Below, piece by piece: positions 55,001-63,921 of a DNA stretch of 64,000 nucleotides. Both the position numbers and the translations under genes were made by a program. A model generated the notes under the pieces. It was not told the origin of the DNA. It did not search any database and was given only the letters and a program-made list of their open reading frames with translations. This DNA is from Psychrosphaera sp. B3R10. GTDB taxonomy: Bacteria; Pseudomonadota; Gammaproteobacteria; Enterobacterales; Alteromonadaceae. Numbering within the stretch: the first letter of the stretch is position 1; every line of letters begins with the position of its first letter. The stretch spans positions 1-64,000 of the forward strand of contig NZ_JAHKQH010000019.1 in the NCBI RefSeq assembly GCF_018861025.1, in the 5' to 3' direction.

Positions 55001-55109
55001 CCAAAATAAGCAATGACACGAACATAATTATGGTTGTTACGGGTTTTTTAATCGCCCAGTTTGCCAATGATTTACTGGCAGTTTGTGTGTTGTTATTTAA
55101 ATTATTCAT
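52032..55109 (-). CDS. RND-family efflux permease, second of a tandem pair
   Basis: 1025 residues with the standard double set of six helices and two periplasmic loops. Helix 4 has VGMLVDNAVVVTESIF, where only one of the two AcrB-type aspartates is kept (VDN), and helix 10 has GIVVNNGIVLVDRIN. It starts six bases after the stop of the first permease. A periplasmic stretch contains an unusual run of glycines and tryptophan (FGWGGGNGGG, near residue 650). It should work with the adaptor encoded upstream; no outer membrane channel gene is here, so a shared TolC is expected. Confidence 0.93.
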   Translation of the reverse strand: MNNLNNNTQTASKSLANWAIKKPVTTIIMFVSLLILGIFASRLLPLEKWPGIDIPELYISVPYPNSTPAEVERQITKPVEEALATISGIQQFRTWSKETGADISIQFKWDENINAKSIEAREKIDAIRDQLPDDLERIMVFQFNTNDMPVFNLRISSDRDLSLAYDLLERNLKRPIERVAGVSQVTLYGVDKRQISIRLDENKIASYRLNLPTVVEKLRRMNFSQSAGYLNTSDGKIMINPNGKFESVEDVYNLYIEQNIKLGDIANIQLELPERQDGRHLHQTYAIGMDVMKESGANLVQVASDVMEVVNEVSNSAQFNGINLFVMQNTAEDVTNSLSNLLEAGLIGALLSVIVLYLFLRHVATTIIVVLSVPFAIFITLGAMYMLGYSLNILSLMGLMLAVGMLVDNAVVVTESIFHERQNEKDQIKATNQGVQNVSLAVIAGTCTTAIVFLPNIIGKKIDITIFLEHVAIAICISLFASLFIAQTLIPLLTSKIKNIPIKKNKEDGKLMKFYQKSLNWVMNHQKKSFLVGFLLFASMAIPMGAVTSDEADGVDNTRMFINYQLQKNYSKDEVEKIVNRMEDYLYANQDKFEFDSVYSYYTNGYANSVINLKKQLTRSAKAIKTDIEKDWPTFVRARPQFGWGGGNGGGIQVTLKGNATEVLMEIADQLIPVISNIEGLEDVNSEVTGDQKEIQIIIDRERVQRIGLSSRDVAQAAGTALRGLNLRTYRDRNSGEIQVRLMFAQDVEKSLERFRSIVIHSEDGIDYRLDQLAELKIVPRLSQISRFERQTSLNIGANMAEGTTLEQAKLRIEETLNQIQLPTGYSWSLNGSFERQREAESVMEVNMLLALAMIYIVMAALFESLILPTAVITSLLFSISGLFWALMLTGTSMSIMVMIGILILMGIVVNNGIVLVDRINQLREQGYAIKEAVLEGSRNRIRPILMTVATTVLGLLPLAVGNANIGGAGSPEYSPMAIAIMGGLMFSTVTSLYFIPLAYVLLLKLRDRSHRLFARSNKIVGKVI

Positions 55110-55115
55110 TTCAAC

Positions 55116-58100
55116 CTACTGAGCAATTGAGTCAAGGTGATTAACAGGTTCATCGACAGGAGCAACAAATCGTTTTCGATCGATCAGTAAATATAACGAT
55201 GGAATAAAAATTAACGTCAGCAAGGTAGAAAATATCAGTCCAAAAATGACGGTAAGTGCCATTGGAGAACGTAATTCTGCTCCGTCACCCAGTCCTAGCG
55301 CTAGGGGAAGCAGTCCGAGAGTTGTTGTCAGTGTTGTCATTATTATAGGACGCAATCGGCTTTGCGCTGATTCCAAAATAGCCTGTCGTTTTTCAATACC
55401 GAGTTCTCGCAGCTGATTTATTCTATCAATTAGGACGATGGCATTGTTGACAACAATACCAGCCAACATAATAAAACCAATAAAGACGACAACACTGATG
55501 TTACTGTTTGTTAAGTACAGACCGTAAATCGATCCGGCTCCTGCTAATGGCACAGTAAATAAAATAATGAGCGGGTGTAATAAAGACTCAAACTGTGACG
55601 CCATTACGATATACACCATAAATACGGCCAAGATGAGGGCAATAGTTAATGATTCAAAGGAAACTTGCATATCTTCATTTTGCCCTTTCACAGCCCATGT
55701 AATTGACAGTGGCATATTTTGTTCCGTAATAATGCCGTTAACGATTGTGACCGCTTTTGCTAAATCAATACCAGTAACATTTAAATCAATAAGGGCAACT
55801 CGTTGCTGTTGTAACCGATTTATTTCACTTGGACCTGTGGTTAAACTCACTTCTGCGACATCGGCTAACGAAATTGGCATTGTTGAATTTGAATTGACGA
55901 TTAACTGTTTTAAATCGTTAATTGAATTGCGGTCATTTTCGTTTGTGCGAACCAAAATATCGACTTTTCTATCGCCAACAGACAACTTGGTTGCGACTTT
56001 GCCGCCAATTTGTGCCGCAACAACGTCAGAGACTTGAGCCGCAGTTAAATTAAGTTGGGCTAGTCTACCGTGATTAAACTCAAGTTTTATTTCAGGGTGG
56101 CCTTTTTTTAAACTTGGATTGACGTCGGTTAGGTAATTGTTTGACTCAAATAGGGCGACCAGTTTATTGCTTTGTGTTTGCAACATGGATAAGTCATAGC
56201 CAGAAAGAACAACTTGTATTGGTGCTTTAAAGGTCAAGAGTTTAGGGCGGTCAATAGTGCCATTTACGCCAGGAATACGATTTAGTTCCGCACGTAAATT
56301 AGCCATAACAATACTTTCTTGCTCTGATGATTGGCCTTTTTTAAGGACAACATTGAGACGCCCCCAATTATCACCACTTTGACCTGGTGACGCATTCATC
56401 AAACTTCCTGTTCCTACGACGCTATAGGTTCTTTCAACAGCCTCGAGGGTTTTGGCAACATTTGCTAATTGCGTCAAACGTCTTTCTGTTTCTTCTAGTT
56501 TAGTGCCAGTTGGCATTAATACGTCTACAAAAAATTCACCTTGAGCCATCGGAGGTAATAATTCTGAACCAAGCTTTTTAACTAACGGCACGCTACCTAG
56601 TGCTAATAATGAGATAGCAGTTATCGTTAACGCAGGCCGCTTTAAAGAGACAATTAGGGTATTTTGATACACCTCACTCAAACGGTTGTAAACAAAATTA
56701 AAACCTTTAGCTGATGGCACCATAATAAAGGAAATAATTTTAACAAATAGGCGTATAACGGCTTTTAATACAATAGTGACAATTAACGGAATGTAATAAA
56801 CCACGACTAAAATTAGCTTTTTAATAGGCCAGGTTAAATACCAAAACGCCAATGCAATCTTATTAGTTGGTTTTTCTTTAATTGTAGGTTGGATAAATGG
56901 GTCTTGCTCTTCTTCAAACTTTCTAGTTTCTCTTGCTGCTAACATTGGAATTAATGTGATGGCAACAATTAGCGATGCAAATAACGCAAACGTTACGGCA
57001 AGTGCTTGGTCTGAAAATAGTTGTCCTGCGATGCCTTCTACAAATGCAAGTGGAAAAAATACGGCCATAGTGGTCAGTGTTGATGCAGTTACGGCAGTCG
57101 CCACTTCTTTGGTACCAATCGCTGCTGCTTTTTTTGGCTCTAAACCCTGTTCTTTGTAACGGGCGATATTTTCGAGTACAACTATAGCAGAATCGACAAG
57201 TAGACCGATGGCTAATGCAATACCACCAAGACTCATAATATTAAGAGAAATGCTATTAGCGTGCATAAAATTAAAAGTGGCGATGACAGAAACTGGAATT
57301 GAAAGCGAAACAATAAATGTGGTCCAACTGTTTTGCAGAAACAAATACAGGATCAACATAGCCAATAAGCCACCAATCACGGCTGCAATTTGTACTTCAT
57401 CTACGGCTGAGTCGATAAACGTCGCTTGGTTATATATAGGCTCTAAAGTTAGTCCTTTTGGAAGTATATCATTAACTACTTCGAGTTGACTTAGCACTAG
57501 TTCGGCGACTTTAACCACATTTGCATCACCTTCTTTGTAGATAGCAACTTCGATGGCTTCTTCGCCGTTGACCTGAGTAATGCTATCTCGTTCTTTATGA
57601 GCGTCGGTCACTTTGGCAATTTCACTTAATCTAATGATCCTGCTGCCGTCATGTTTGACGATAAGTTCGCGGATGTCGGTTAAATCTTTAAATTGGTTTA
57701 TTGTTCGAACTAAATAATCCTGACTTTGGTCTTTGACTCGACCACCAGATAAATTGACGTTTTCGTCACGCAAACGTTGAATAATTTGACTGATATCTAA
57801 ATTGTGATGAGCGAGTTTACGTTGATCGATTGAGACATGAATTTCCTGCTCTAAGCCGCCACCTAGTTTTACGGATGCGACACCATTAACAGCTTCTAAT
57901 TTACGTTTTACTTCTTCTTCAGCAAATGTACGTATTGATTTTAAATCGGCATCTAAGTTGTCTGATTTAAGAGCGAATCGCAAAATTGGATCTAAGCTAG
58001 GGTTAAATCGCAGCAATACTGGCTTTTTAACATCTAGAGGCAGTTGCAGAATATCGAGTTTTTCTCGAACATTAAGACTGGCCAAATCCATATCGGCCCC

Positions 58101-58391
58101 CCATTCGAACTCTAAAACAATGTCTGACTGACCTGCTTTAGAAACAGAGTTTACCAGGCGAACATTTTTGACCGTACCTATGGCTTCTTCAATCGGCTTA
58201 CTTACCAATTGTTCTACTTCTGCAGGGGCTGCACCTTCATAATCGGTTCGAATTGTTAATGTAGGATAAGATAATTCTGGCAGTAAATTTATTGCTAACC
58301 GATTTAAAGACACAATACCGAACAACATTACTGCAAAGACAAACATCCAAATTGTGACCGGACGTTTTATGGCAACATCGACTATTTTCAT
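55116..58391 (-). CDS. RND-family efflux permease, first of a tandem pair
   Basis: 1091 residues, longer than the usual 1030. The excess lies between the sixth and seventh helices (about residues 495-585), where an additional charged linker and two hydrophobic segments (LILVVVYYIPLIVTIVLKAV and a nearby KIISFIMVP) occur. Helix 4 has IGLLVDSAIVVLENI (one aspartate, VDS) and helix 10 GIVVNNAIVLIDRIN. Second gene in the operon: it starts 10 bases after the adaptor stop. The two permeases are not close copies of each other, suggesting either different substrates or a mixed trimer as in MdtBC. Confidence 0.93.
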   Translation of the reverse strand: MKIVDVAIKRPVTIWMFVFAVMLFGIVSLNRLAINLLPELSYPTLTIRTDYEGAAPAEVEQLVSKPIEEAIGTVKNVRLVNSVSKAGQSDIVLEFEWGADMDLASLNVREKLDILQLPLDVKKPVLLRFNPSLDPILRFALKSDNLDADLKSIRTFAEEEVKRKLEAVNGVASVKLGGGLEQEIHVSIDQRKLAHHNLDISQIIQRLRDENVNLSGGRVKDQSQDYLVRTINQFKDLTDIRELIVKHDGSRIIRLSEIAKVTDAHKERDSITQVNGEEAIEVAIYKEGDANVVKVAELVLSQLEVVNDILPKGLTLEPIYNQATFIDSAVDEVQIAAVIGGLLAMLILYLFLQNSWTTFIVSLSIPVSVIATFNFMHANSISLNIMSLGGIALAIGLLVDSAIVVLENIARYKEQGLEPKKAAAIGTKEVATAVTASTLTTMAVFFPLAFVEGIAGQLFSDQALAVTFALFASLIVAITLIPMLAARETRKFEEEQDPFIQPTIKEKPTNKIALAFWYLTWPIKKLILVVVYYIPLIVTIVLKAVIRLFVKIISFIMVPSAKGFNFVYNRLSEVYQNTLIVSLKRPALTITAISLLALGSVPLVKKLGSELLPPMAQGEFFVDVLMPTGTKLEETERRLTQLANVAKTLEAVERTYSVVGTGSLMNASPGQSGDNWGRLNVVLKKGQSSEQESIVMANLRAELNRIPGVNGTIDRPKLLTFKAPIQVVLSGYDLSMLQTQSNKLVALFESNNYLTDVNPSLKKGHPEIKLEFNHGRLAQLNLTAAQVSDVVAAQIGGKVATKLSVGDRKVDILVRTNENDRNSINDLKQLIVNSNSTMPISLADVAEVSLTTGPSEINRLQQQRVALIDLNVTGIDLAKAVTIVNGIITEQNMPLSITWAVKGQNEDMQVSFESLTIALILAVFMVYIVMASQFESLLHPLIILFTVPLAGAGSIYGLYLTNSNISVVVFIGFIMLAGIVVNNAIVLIDRINQLRELGIEKRQAILESAQSRLRPIIMTTLTTTLGLLPLALGLGDGAELRSPMALTVIFGLIFSTLLTLIFIPSLYLLIDRKRFVAPVDEPVNHLDSIAQ

Positions 58392-58401
58392 TTTATTGCC
58401 C

Positions 58402-59487
58402 TTAAATATTATTAATTACGTTAACGTCAGCTTGGTCTTTTAGATTATTGTGACCTGCTGTGATCAAAAACGCGTTGTCGTCCAGGCCAGATAAAATTTC
58501 AACAAAGCCATTTTCCCGATAACCAATAACCACTTCTGTCTTAATAGCTTTATTGTCACTCACAATATAAGCAATCGATTGATTGTCCATCGTCAAAATA
58601 CTGTTTGAAGGTGCGAGTAATGCATTGCGATGAACGCCATATTCGAGTTTAACTTCAGCGAACATTCCTGAATTTAAGAGTAATTTTTGATTGTCCATAG
58701 TGATTACTACCTTAAATGTGCCGCTTTTTGCATCAATTACAGGACTAATTCTTTCTACCTTAGCAACAAATTGTTGGTTGTTTACTGCTGGAACAGACAA
58801 ATTAACATTTTGGCCCTTCTTAACATTAGAAAATTGACCTTCTGGTAAATGTAAAACGCCCTGAAGTTCGCGTTGAGAAACGATATGGAATAAGTTTTCA
58901 TGTTGATATTGTTGGACTAGATTTCCTTTTTTAACGTAGCGAGCCGATATAAAACCAGAAATTGGCGCAACTACGTTAGCTTCTGCCACATCTAACTCAG
59001 CGATACTTGTTGCGGCTTCAAGCGATTTGTATTGCCATTGCAGTTTTTCGAGTTGATCTGCAGAAACCAAACCTTTGTTTTTAGTTGAATTGAGTCGGTC
59101 ATATTCGCTTTTAACTTGTTTAAGTTCTGCTCTACGTTGGTCTAATACTAATTGGTAACGTGTTGCGTCTATAGTGGCGAGTACTTGTCCTTGTTCGACA
59201 TAGTCACCTTCTTCTACTAGGACCTGCTCAATAAGACCCTGTACCTTAGCGATTACATCAGCTTCATTGATGGATTCTAGGATGGCGTTGGCTGCATAAT
59301 AATTTGCGATTTGGCCCCGAGTAATCTTAGTTGCTTCAACAGGGACTTTAACAATTTCTTTTTTTTCTTCTTCTTCTTTATCCATTGACGCTGTCGCTTC
59401 ACCACATCCGCTAATCGCGAATACGCTCGAAAAAGCAAATAAAATAGCAATGAGAGGGGAATGATTTGTTGTTTTTAAGTTTTTCAT
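58402..59487 (-). CDS. RND efflux adaptor lipoprotein
   Basis: 361 residues from the ATG at 59487, giving a clean lipoprotein signal with Cys28 in AISGC. An 18-codon-longer TTG start would spoil it. The mature N-terminus is strongly acidic then basic (MDKEEEEKKE). Barrel-sandwich halves (AKVQGLIEQVLVEEGDYVEQG and VVAPISGFISARYVKKGN) flank a coiled hairpin (about 105-150), followed by the beta-barrel with LLLNSGMFAEVKL. It is the first gene of the operon and should serve both permeases. Confidence 0.92.
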   Translation of the reverse strand: MKNLKTTNHSPLIAILFAFSSVFAISGCGEATASMDKEEEEKKEIVKVPVEATKITRGQIANYYAANAILESINEADVIAKVQGLIEQVLVEEGDYVEQGQVLATIDATRYQLVLDQRRAELKQVKSEYDRLNSTKNKGLVSADQLEKLQWQYKSLEAATSIAELDVAEANVVAPISGFISARYVKKGNLVQQYQHENLFHIVSQRELQGVLHLPEGQFSNVKKGQNVNLSVPAVNNQQFVAKVERISPVIDAKSGTFKVVITMDNQKLLLNSGMFAEVKLEYGVHRNALLAPSNSILTMDNQSIAYIVSDNKAIKTEVVIGYRENGFVEILSGLDDNAFLITAGHNNLKDQADVNVINNI

Positions 59488-59609
59488 TTTTTTGCAAATC
59501 CATAATCTAAGGTTTGACTGGTATTGCACATAGCGCACCAATTATATTTGTTATATTTATCAACAACTTAGAACGGTATTGTGTTTTAGGTTTGGCGTAT
59601 AGATAAATA

Positions 59610-59630
59610 ATTTAACGAATATCGTTAAAT
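59610..59630. promoter_or_regulatory. 21-bp palindromic operator upstream of the second efflux operon
   Basis: Perfect 9-bp arms (ATTTAACGA and TCGTTAAAT) separated by ATA. It lies 123 bases before the adaptor start codon and about 50 bases from the gltA terminator. A perfect 21-bp palindrome is typical of TetR-, LacI- or MarR-type repressor sites. No regulator gene is adjacent. Confidence 0.6.
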
Positions 59631-59677
59631 GTTAGTCGAATTAACCAATATAGATGGATTTTTGTTAAATTATAGGC

Positions 59678-59706
59678 AAAAAAATAGCAGCCTAAGCTGC
59701 TATTTT
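59678..59706 (-). terminator. Intrinsic terminator of gltA
   Basis: An 11-bp stem (59681-59691 with 59696-59706) around CTAA. On the minus strand seven T follow (the A run at 59678-59684). Confidence 0.9.
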
Positions 59707-59724
59707 CTAATAGGTACGTAATAA

Positions 59725-61011
59725 TTAGCGTTTATCTGCTGTAACGTAATCACGTTGAGGCGCACCAGTATATAACTGACGAGGACGACCAATTTTTTGT
59801 CCTTCTTCACCTAACATTTCGTCCCAGTGGCTGATCCAGCCAATAGTACGAGACATAGCGAAGATTACAGTGAACATGCTAGTAGGAATTCCCATTGCTT
59901 TTAAGATAATGCCTGAGTAGAAATCAACATTTGGGTATAATTTCTTCTCAACAAAATATGGGTCTTCTAATGCAATGCGTTCAAGTTCCATTGCAACATC
60001 CAATAGTGGATCTTCGATGTGTAATGCCTTAAGAACATCGTGACATGTTTGACGCATAACTTTGGCGCGAGGGTCAAAGTTTTTGTAAACACGGTGACCA
60101 AAGCCCATAAGACGGAACGGATCCGCTTTATCTTTTGCTTTTGCTACGAATTCAGGAATACGATCTACAGAGCCAATTTTTTCTAGCATAGTTAAACATG
60201 CTTCATTTGCTCCACCATGTGCAGGTCCCCAAAGTGACGCAATACCAGCTGCGATACATGCGTAGGGATTCGCACCTGAAGAACCAGCAAGTCTTACAGT
60301 TGAAGTAGATGCGTTTTGTTCGTGGTCAGCATGAAGCATGAATATCTTATCCATTGCGTCCGCCAAAACAGGATTAACTACATAATCTTCAGCTGGTACT
60401 GAGAACATCATATTTAGGAAGTTTTCAGAGTAAGAAAGGTCGTTGCGAGGGTAAACAAAAGGTTGACCGATACTATATTTATAAGCCATTGCAGCGATAG
60501 TAGGTAACTTAGCGACTAAACGATAAGCGCTACGTTTGCGTTGCTCTGGATCAGTAATATCAAGGTCGTCATGGTAGAAACTAGACATAGCACCAACAAC
60601 ACCACATAGCATCGCCATTGGGTGTGCTTCAATTACAAATCCTTGGAAGAATGTTGCAATTTTTTCATGTACCAATGTGTGGTTTGTAATGGTGTTTTCA
60701 AACGCAGCCAGTTCTTCTGCAGAAGGTAATTCACCGTGCAATAACAGAAAACATAATTCTAAATAGTTAGAGTTTTCAGCTAGTTGTTCGATTGGATAAC
60801 CTCTATGCAACAGAATTCCTTTACCACCATCAATGAAAGTGATTTTAGACTGGCATGATGCGGTAGCCAAAAAGCCTGGGTCGTAGGTGAAAACACCCTT
60901 AGAACCCAAAGTTCTTACGTCAATGACATCGTTACCTGCAGTACCAGACATAATAGGAAGTTCGAAAGCTTCTTGTCCAGTGACTTGAACTGTGGCCTTT
61001 TTATCCGCCAT
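59725..61011 (-). CDS. gltA: Citrate synthase (type II)
   Basis: 428 residues, one more than E. coli GltA. It condenses acetyl-CoA and oxaloacetate to citrate. Catalytic residues: His265 in PAHGGANEA, His306 in GFGHRVYK and Asp363 in VDFYSGI, equal to E. coli His264, His305 and Asp362. GGAG precedes the ATG. It diverges from sdhCDAB across about 410 bases, a classic arrangement that allows joint control of the TCA cycle. Confidence 0.98.
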   Translation of the reverse strand: MADKKATVQVTGQEAFELPIMSGTAGNDVIDVRTLGSKGVFTYDPGFLATASCQSKITFIDGGKGILLHRGYPIEQLAENSNYLELCFLLLHGELPSAEELAAFENTITNHTLVHEKIATFFQGFVIEAHPMAMLCGVVGAMSSFYHDDLDITDPEQRKRSAYRLVAKLPTIAAMAYKYSIGQPFVYPRNDLSYSENFLNMMFSVPAEDYVVNPVLADAMDKIFMLHADHEQNASTSTVRLAGSSGANPYACIAAGIASLWGPAHGGANEACLTMLEKIGSVDRIPEFVAKAKDKADPFRLMGFGHRVYKNFDPRAKVMRQTCHDVLKALHIEDPLLDVAMELERIALEDPYFVEKKLYPNVDFYSGIILKAMGIPTSMFTVIFAMSRTIGWISHWDEMLGEEGQKIGRPRQLYTGAPQRDYVTADKR

Positions 61012-61421
61012 TCATGTTCTCCTCATAATTGTCGTTTTTTAATTGTGCGACGTTTCTTAACTTGCACATTCAAAAATTAGTATTTTTGTAAGACAAGTAA
61101 AGTCGGTCATTTTTAAAAGTGCAACATTGTAACTACAAAATAGAGTAAAAAGTCAATTTAATTGCACTTATGACTAATAATTATTCAATATTAGCTAATA
61201 ATTGTTCAATCGTTTGGATTAAAGCGCTTAATTTTAAACAGAAATTGATAAATCGAGAATCGATATATATACTCCACTTGGCTGCACACGTATGCAGTCT
61301 GTAATTTCTACCAAATTTTAATAGTTGTAAATATTAAACTTTAGTCGTATTGCAAAAACACAAGTGTACTGGTTTAGTACGCACACACAAAAATAAAAAC
61401 AGCTCGGATAGGCATGTAACC
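61012..61421. promoter_or_regulatory. gltA-sdhC divergent regulatory region
   Basis: 410 bases without a gene, very AT-rich. It should carry promoters for both operons. The clearest element is a 16-base direct repeat at 61174-61210. I could not assign ArcA, CRP or Fur sites with certainty by eye. Confidence 0.7.
61174..61210. repeat. 16-base tandem repeat, 21-base period, in the gltA-sdh intergenic region
   Basis: CTAATAATTATTCAAT at 61174-61189 and CTAATAATTGTTCAAT at 61195-61210 differ at one base, and their starts are 21 bases apart (two helical turns). The phasing would put two regulator molecules on the same face of the DNA, so this looks like a control site for gltA or sdhC. Confidence 0.55.
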
Positions 61422-61796
61422 GTGAAAAAACAAAGACCTGTAAATCTAGATCTGACAACCATTTCAATGCCAGCGTCGGCTAAAGCATCCATATTGCATC
61501 GTGTCACAGGTGTCGCATTATTTTTTGCGCTCATTTTTGTGATTGTAGTATGGGCGATATCCTTACAATCAGCTCAAGGATTTGAAACAGCACAAGAATT
61601 AATTAATGGTGTGATAGGCAAAATCATCACTATTGGTACTCTTGCTGTTCTTTCCTATCATGTTATCGGTGGCATTCGTCATTTGATAATGGATATGGGC
61701 TATTGGGAAGAATTGGAATCAGGGAACATAAGCGCCAAGGTGTCAATTGCACTTTGGATTGTAACTGTAGTGTTAGCGGGAGTATGGATATGTTGA
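61422..61796 (+). CDS. sdhC: Succinate dehydrogenase cytochrome b556 subunit
   Basis: 124 residues from the GTG at 61422, which begins VKKQRPVNLDL as in E. coli SdhC (MIRNVKKQRPVNLDL); GGATAGG lies nine bases upstream. A frame open 24 codons further has no homology. Three membrane helices; the heme b ligand His is in LSYHVIGGIRH, and the Ser-x-x-x-Arg of the quinone site is in SILHRVTG. It anchors SdhAB and passes electrons to ubiquinone. It overlaps sdhD by a few bases. Confidence 0.96.
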   Translation: MKKQRPVNLDLTTISMPASAKASILHRVTGVALFFALIFVIVVWAISLQSAQGFETAQELINGVIGKIITIGTLAVLSYHVIGGIRHLIMDMGYWEELESGNISAKVSIALWIVTVVLAGVWIC

Positions 61797-62137
61797 TTAA
61801 TCAAGCATCCTTAAAGCGTGACGGAATCCAAGATTACGTTTCACTTCGCGCTACGGCGTTATTCATGACAGCGTATGTCATATTTATTTTAGGTTATTTC
61901 CTAACAACACCTACTGTGACCTATGAAGGTTGGTCAGGTTTATTCTCTAACATTGCGGTTAAAGTATTTACCTTTATCACCTTACTTTGTATTTGGGTTC
62001 ACACTCGTATAGGTCTTTGGCAAGTATTAACGGATTACGTTAAAAGCCCAAAAATGCGCTCAATACTAAGCTTTATTCTAAACACGATCGGTTTGGCTTA
62101 CGTCATAACTGGTTTATTTGTTTTGTGGGGTGTTTAA
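61790..62137 (+). CDS. sdhD: Succinate dehydrogenase membrane anchor subunit
   Basis: 115 residues from the ATG at 61790, equal to the E. coli length, with GGGAG at 61778-61782; the ATG at 61784 is the alternative. Three membrane helices with the usual DYVSLRATA start; the conserved His and the DYVK-type text appear in HTRIGLWQVLTDYVK. It overlaps the end of sdhC, and sdhA starts directly after its stop. Confidence 0.95.
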   Translation: MLINQASLKRDGIQDYVSLRATALFMTAYVIFILGYFLTTPTVTYEGWSGLFSNIAVKVFTFITLLCIWVHTRIGLWQVLTDYVKSPKMRSILSFILNTIGLAYVITGLFVLWGV

Positions 62138-63904
62138 GTGAGTATTAAAGTTCTTGAATTTGATGCCGTCGTAATCGGCGCAGGTGGCGCAGGTATGCGC
62201 GCCGCATTGCAAATTGCAGAGTCAGGCCAATCATGCGCCTTGATTTCAAAAGTTTTCCCAACTCGTTCGCACACAGTATCTGCTCAAGGTGGTATTACCG
62301 TAGCACTAGGTAATGCCCATGAAGATCACTGGGAACAGCATATGTACGATACCGTTAAAGGTTCTGATTTTATCGGCGACCAAGACGCGATTGAATACAT
62401 GTGTAAAGAAGGGCCAGAGGCAATCTTAGAAATGGAAAATAAAGGTTTACCTTTTTCTCGTTTCGAAGATGGTCGAATTTACCAACGTCCGTTTGGTGGC
62501 CAATCTAAAAACTTTGGTGGCGAACAAGCTGCTCGTACTGCAGCGGCAGCTGACCGTACTGGCCACGCCTTGTTACATTTGTTGTATCAACAAAATGTTA
62601 AAAACAAAACTACAGTTTATAGCGAATGGTATGCACTTGATTTAGTTAAAAATGCCGATGGTGCAATTGTCGGTTGTACAGCAATTGACATCGAATCTGG
62701 TGATGTTGTTTTCTTTAAAGCTCGAGCGACTGTTTTAGCAACAGGTGGTGCAGGCCGTATTTATGCTTCTACTACTAACGCGCATATTAATACTGGTGAC
62801 GGTGTTGGCATGGCGGTTCGCGCTGGCGTTTCATTGCAAGACATGGAAATGTGGCAATTCCACCCAACAGGCATAGCCGGTGCAGGTGTACTTGTGACAG
62901 AAGGTTGTCGTGGAGAAGGTGGTTACCTTCTTAATAAAGACGGCGAACGTTTCATGGAACGTTATGCACCAAATGCGAAAGACCTAGCGTCTCGAGATGT
63001 TGTTGCACGTTCAATGATGACTGAAATTCGTGAAGGTCGCGGTTGTGACGGTCCTTTAGGTCCTCACCTGAAGTTAAAACTAGACCACTTAGGTCGTGAA
63101 ACGTTAGAAGCACGTTTACCTGGTGTATGTGAATTGTCTAAGACATTTGCTCACGTTCATCCAGCTGACGAACCAATTCCAGTTCTTCCTACTTGTCACT
63201 ATATGATGGGTGGTGTTCCAACTAACGTAAACGGTCAAGCGTTAACAAAACTCGACGATGGCTCGTTTGCTGAAGTTGAAGGTTTGTTTGCCGTAGGTGA
63301 GATTGCTTGTGTATCTGTACACGGCGCAAATCGCTTAGGTGGTAACTCATTGCTTGATTTAGTTGTGTTTGGTCGCGCTGCAGGTCTATATCTAGAAAAA
63401 TATTTAGGTGAAGGGCGCGGTGCCACTGAAGTAACTGATGCTGATGTTGAGAAAGCGATGGAACGTTTCAATCGTTGGGAATCGACTTCTCAAGGTGAAG
63501 ATCCAGTTCAAATCAAAAAAGATTTACAACGCTGTATGCAACTTAACTTCTCGGTTTTCCGTGAAGGTCAAGCAATGGCGGAAGGTCTGGCAGAATTAAA
63601 AGAAATTCGTGAACGTTTAAAACATGCGAAATTATCTGATAATTCGAAAGAATTTAATACCCAGCGTATTGAGTGTTTGGAATTAGACAATCTTATGGAA
63701 ACTGCACTTGCTACCGCTGCCGCTGCTAATTTCCGTACAGAAAGCCGTGGTGCCCATAGTCGCGAAGATTTCTTAGACCGTGATGATGTAAATTGGTTAT
63801 GCCACAGTATTTATGACCCAAAAACTCAAGAAATGAGCAAGCGTGAAGTGAACATGAGCCCTGTGCATCGTGAAGCATTTCCGCCTAAAGCTCGTACATA
63901 CTAA
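62138..63904 (+). CDS. sdhA: Succinate dehydrogenase flavoprotein subunit
   Basis: 588 residues, the E. coli length, starting at GTG immediately after the sdhD stop. FAD fold: [12 protein letters not shown]; the covalent FAD attachment is His45 in [11 protein letters not shown]. Other motifs are HPTGIAGAG and [18 protein letters not shown] at the FAD and substrate sites. It oxidises succinate to fumarate in the TCA cycle and respiratory complex II. sdhB follows after 17 bases. Confidence 0.98.
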   Translation: MSIKVLEFDAVVIGAGGAGMRAALQIAESGQSCALISKVFPTRSHTVSAQGGITVALGNAHEDHWEQHMYDTVKGSDFIGDQDAIEYMCKEGPEAILEMENKGLPFSRFEDGRIYQRPFGGQSKNFGGEQAARTAAAADRTGHALLHLLYQQNVKNKTTVYSEWYALDLVKNADGAIVGCTAIDIESGDVVFFKARATVLATGGAGRIYASTTNAHINTGDGVGMAVRAGVSLQDMEMWQFHPTGIAGAGVLVTEGCRGEGGYLLNKDGERFMERYAPNAKDLASRDVVARSMMTEIREGRGCDGPLGPHLKLKLDHLGRETLEARLPGVCELSKTFAHVHPADEPIPVLPTCHYMMGGVPTNVNGQALTKLDDGSFAEVEGLFAVGEIACVSVHGANRLGGNSLLDLVVFGRAAGLYLEKYLGEGRGATEVTDADVEKAMERFNRWESTSQGEDPVQIKKDLQRCMQLNFSVFREGQAMAEGLAELKEIRERLKHAKLSDNSKEFNTQRIECLELDNLMETALATAAAANFRTESRGAHSREDFLDRDDVNWLCHSIYDPKTQEMSKREVNMSPVHREAFPPKARTY

Positions 63905-63921
63905 TAGGGGAGTAACGAAAT

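Noticed and set aside
59488-59541. Longer start for the second adaptor
   Set aside because: It would put 18 residues before the lipoprotein signal, and the codon is TTG; the ATG at 59487 gives a clean signal.
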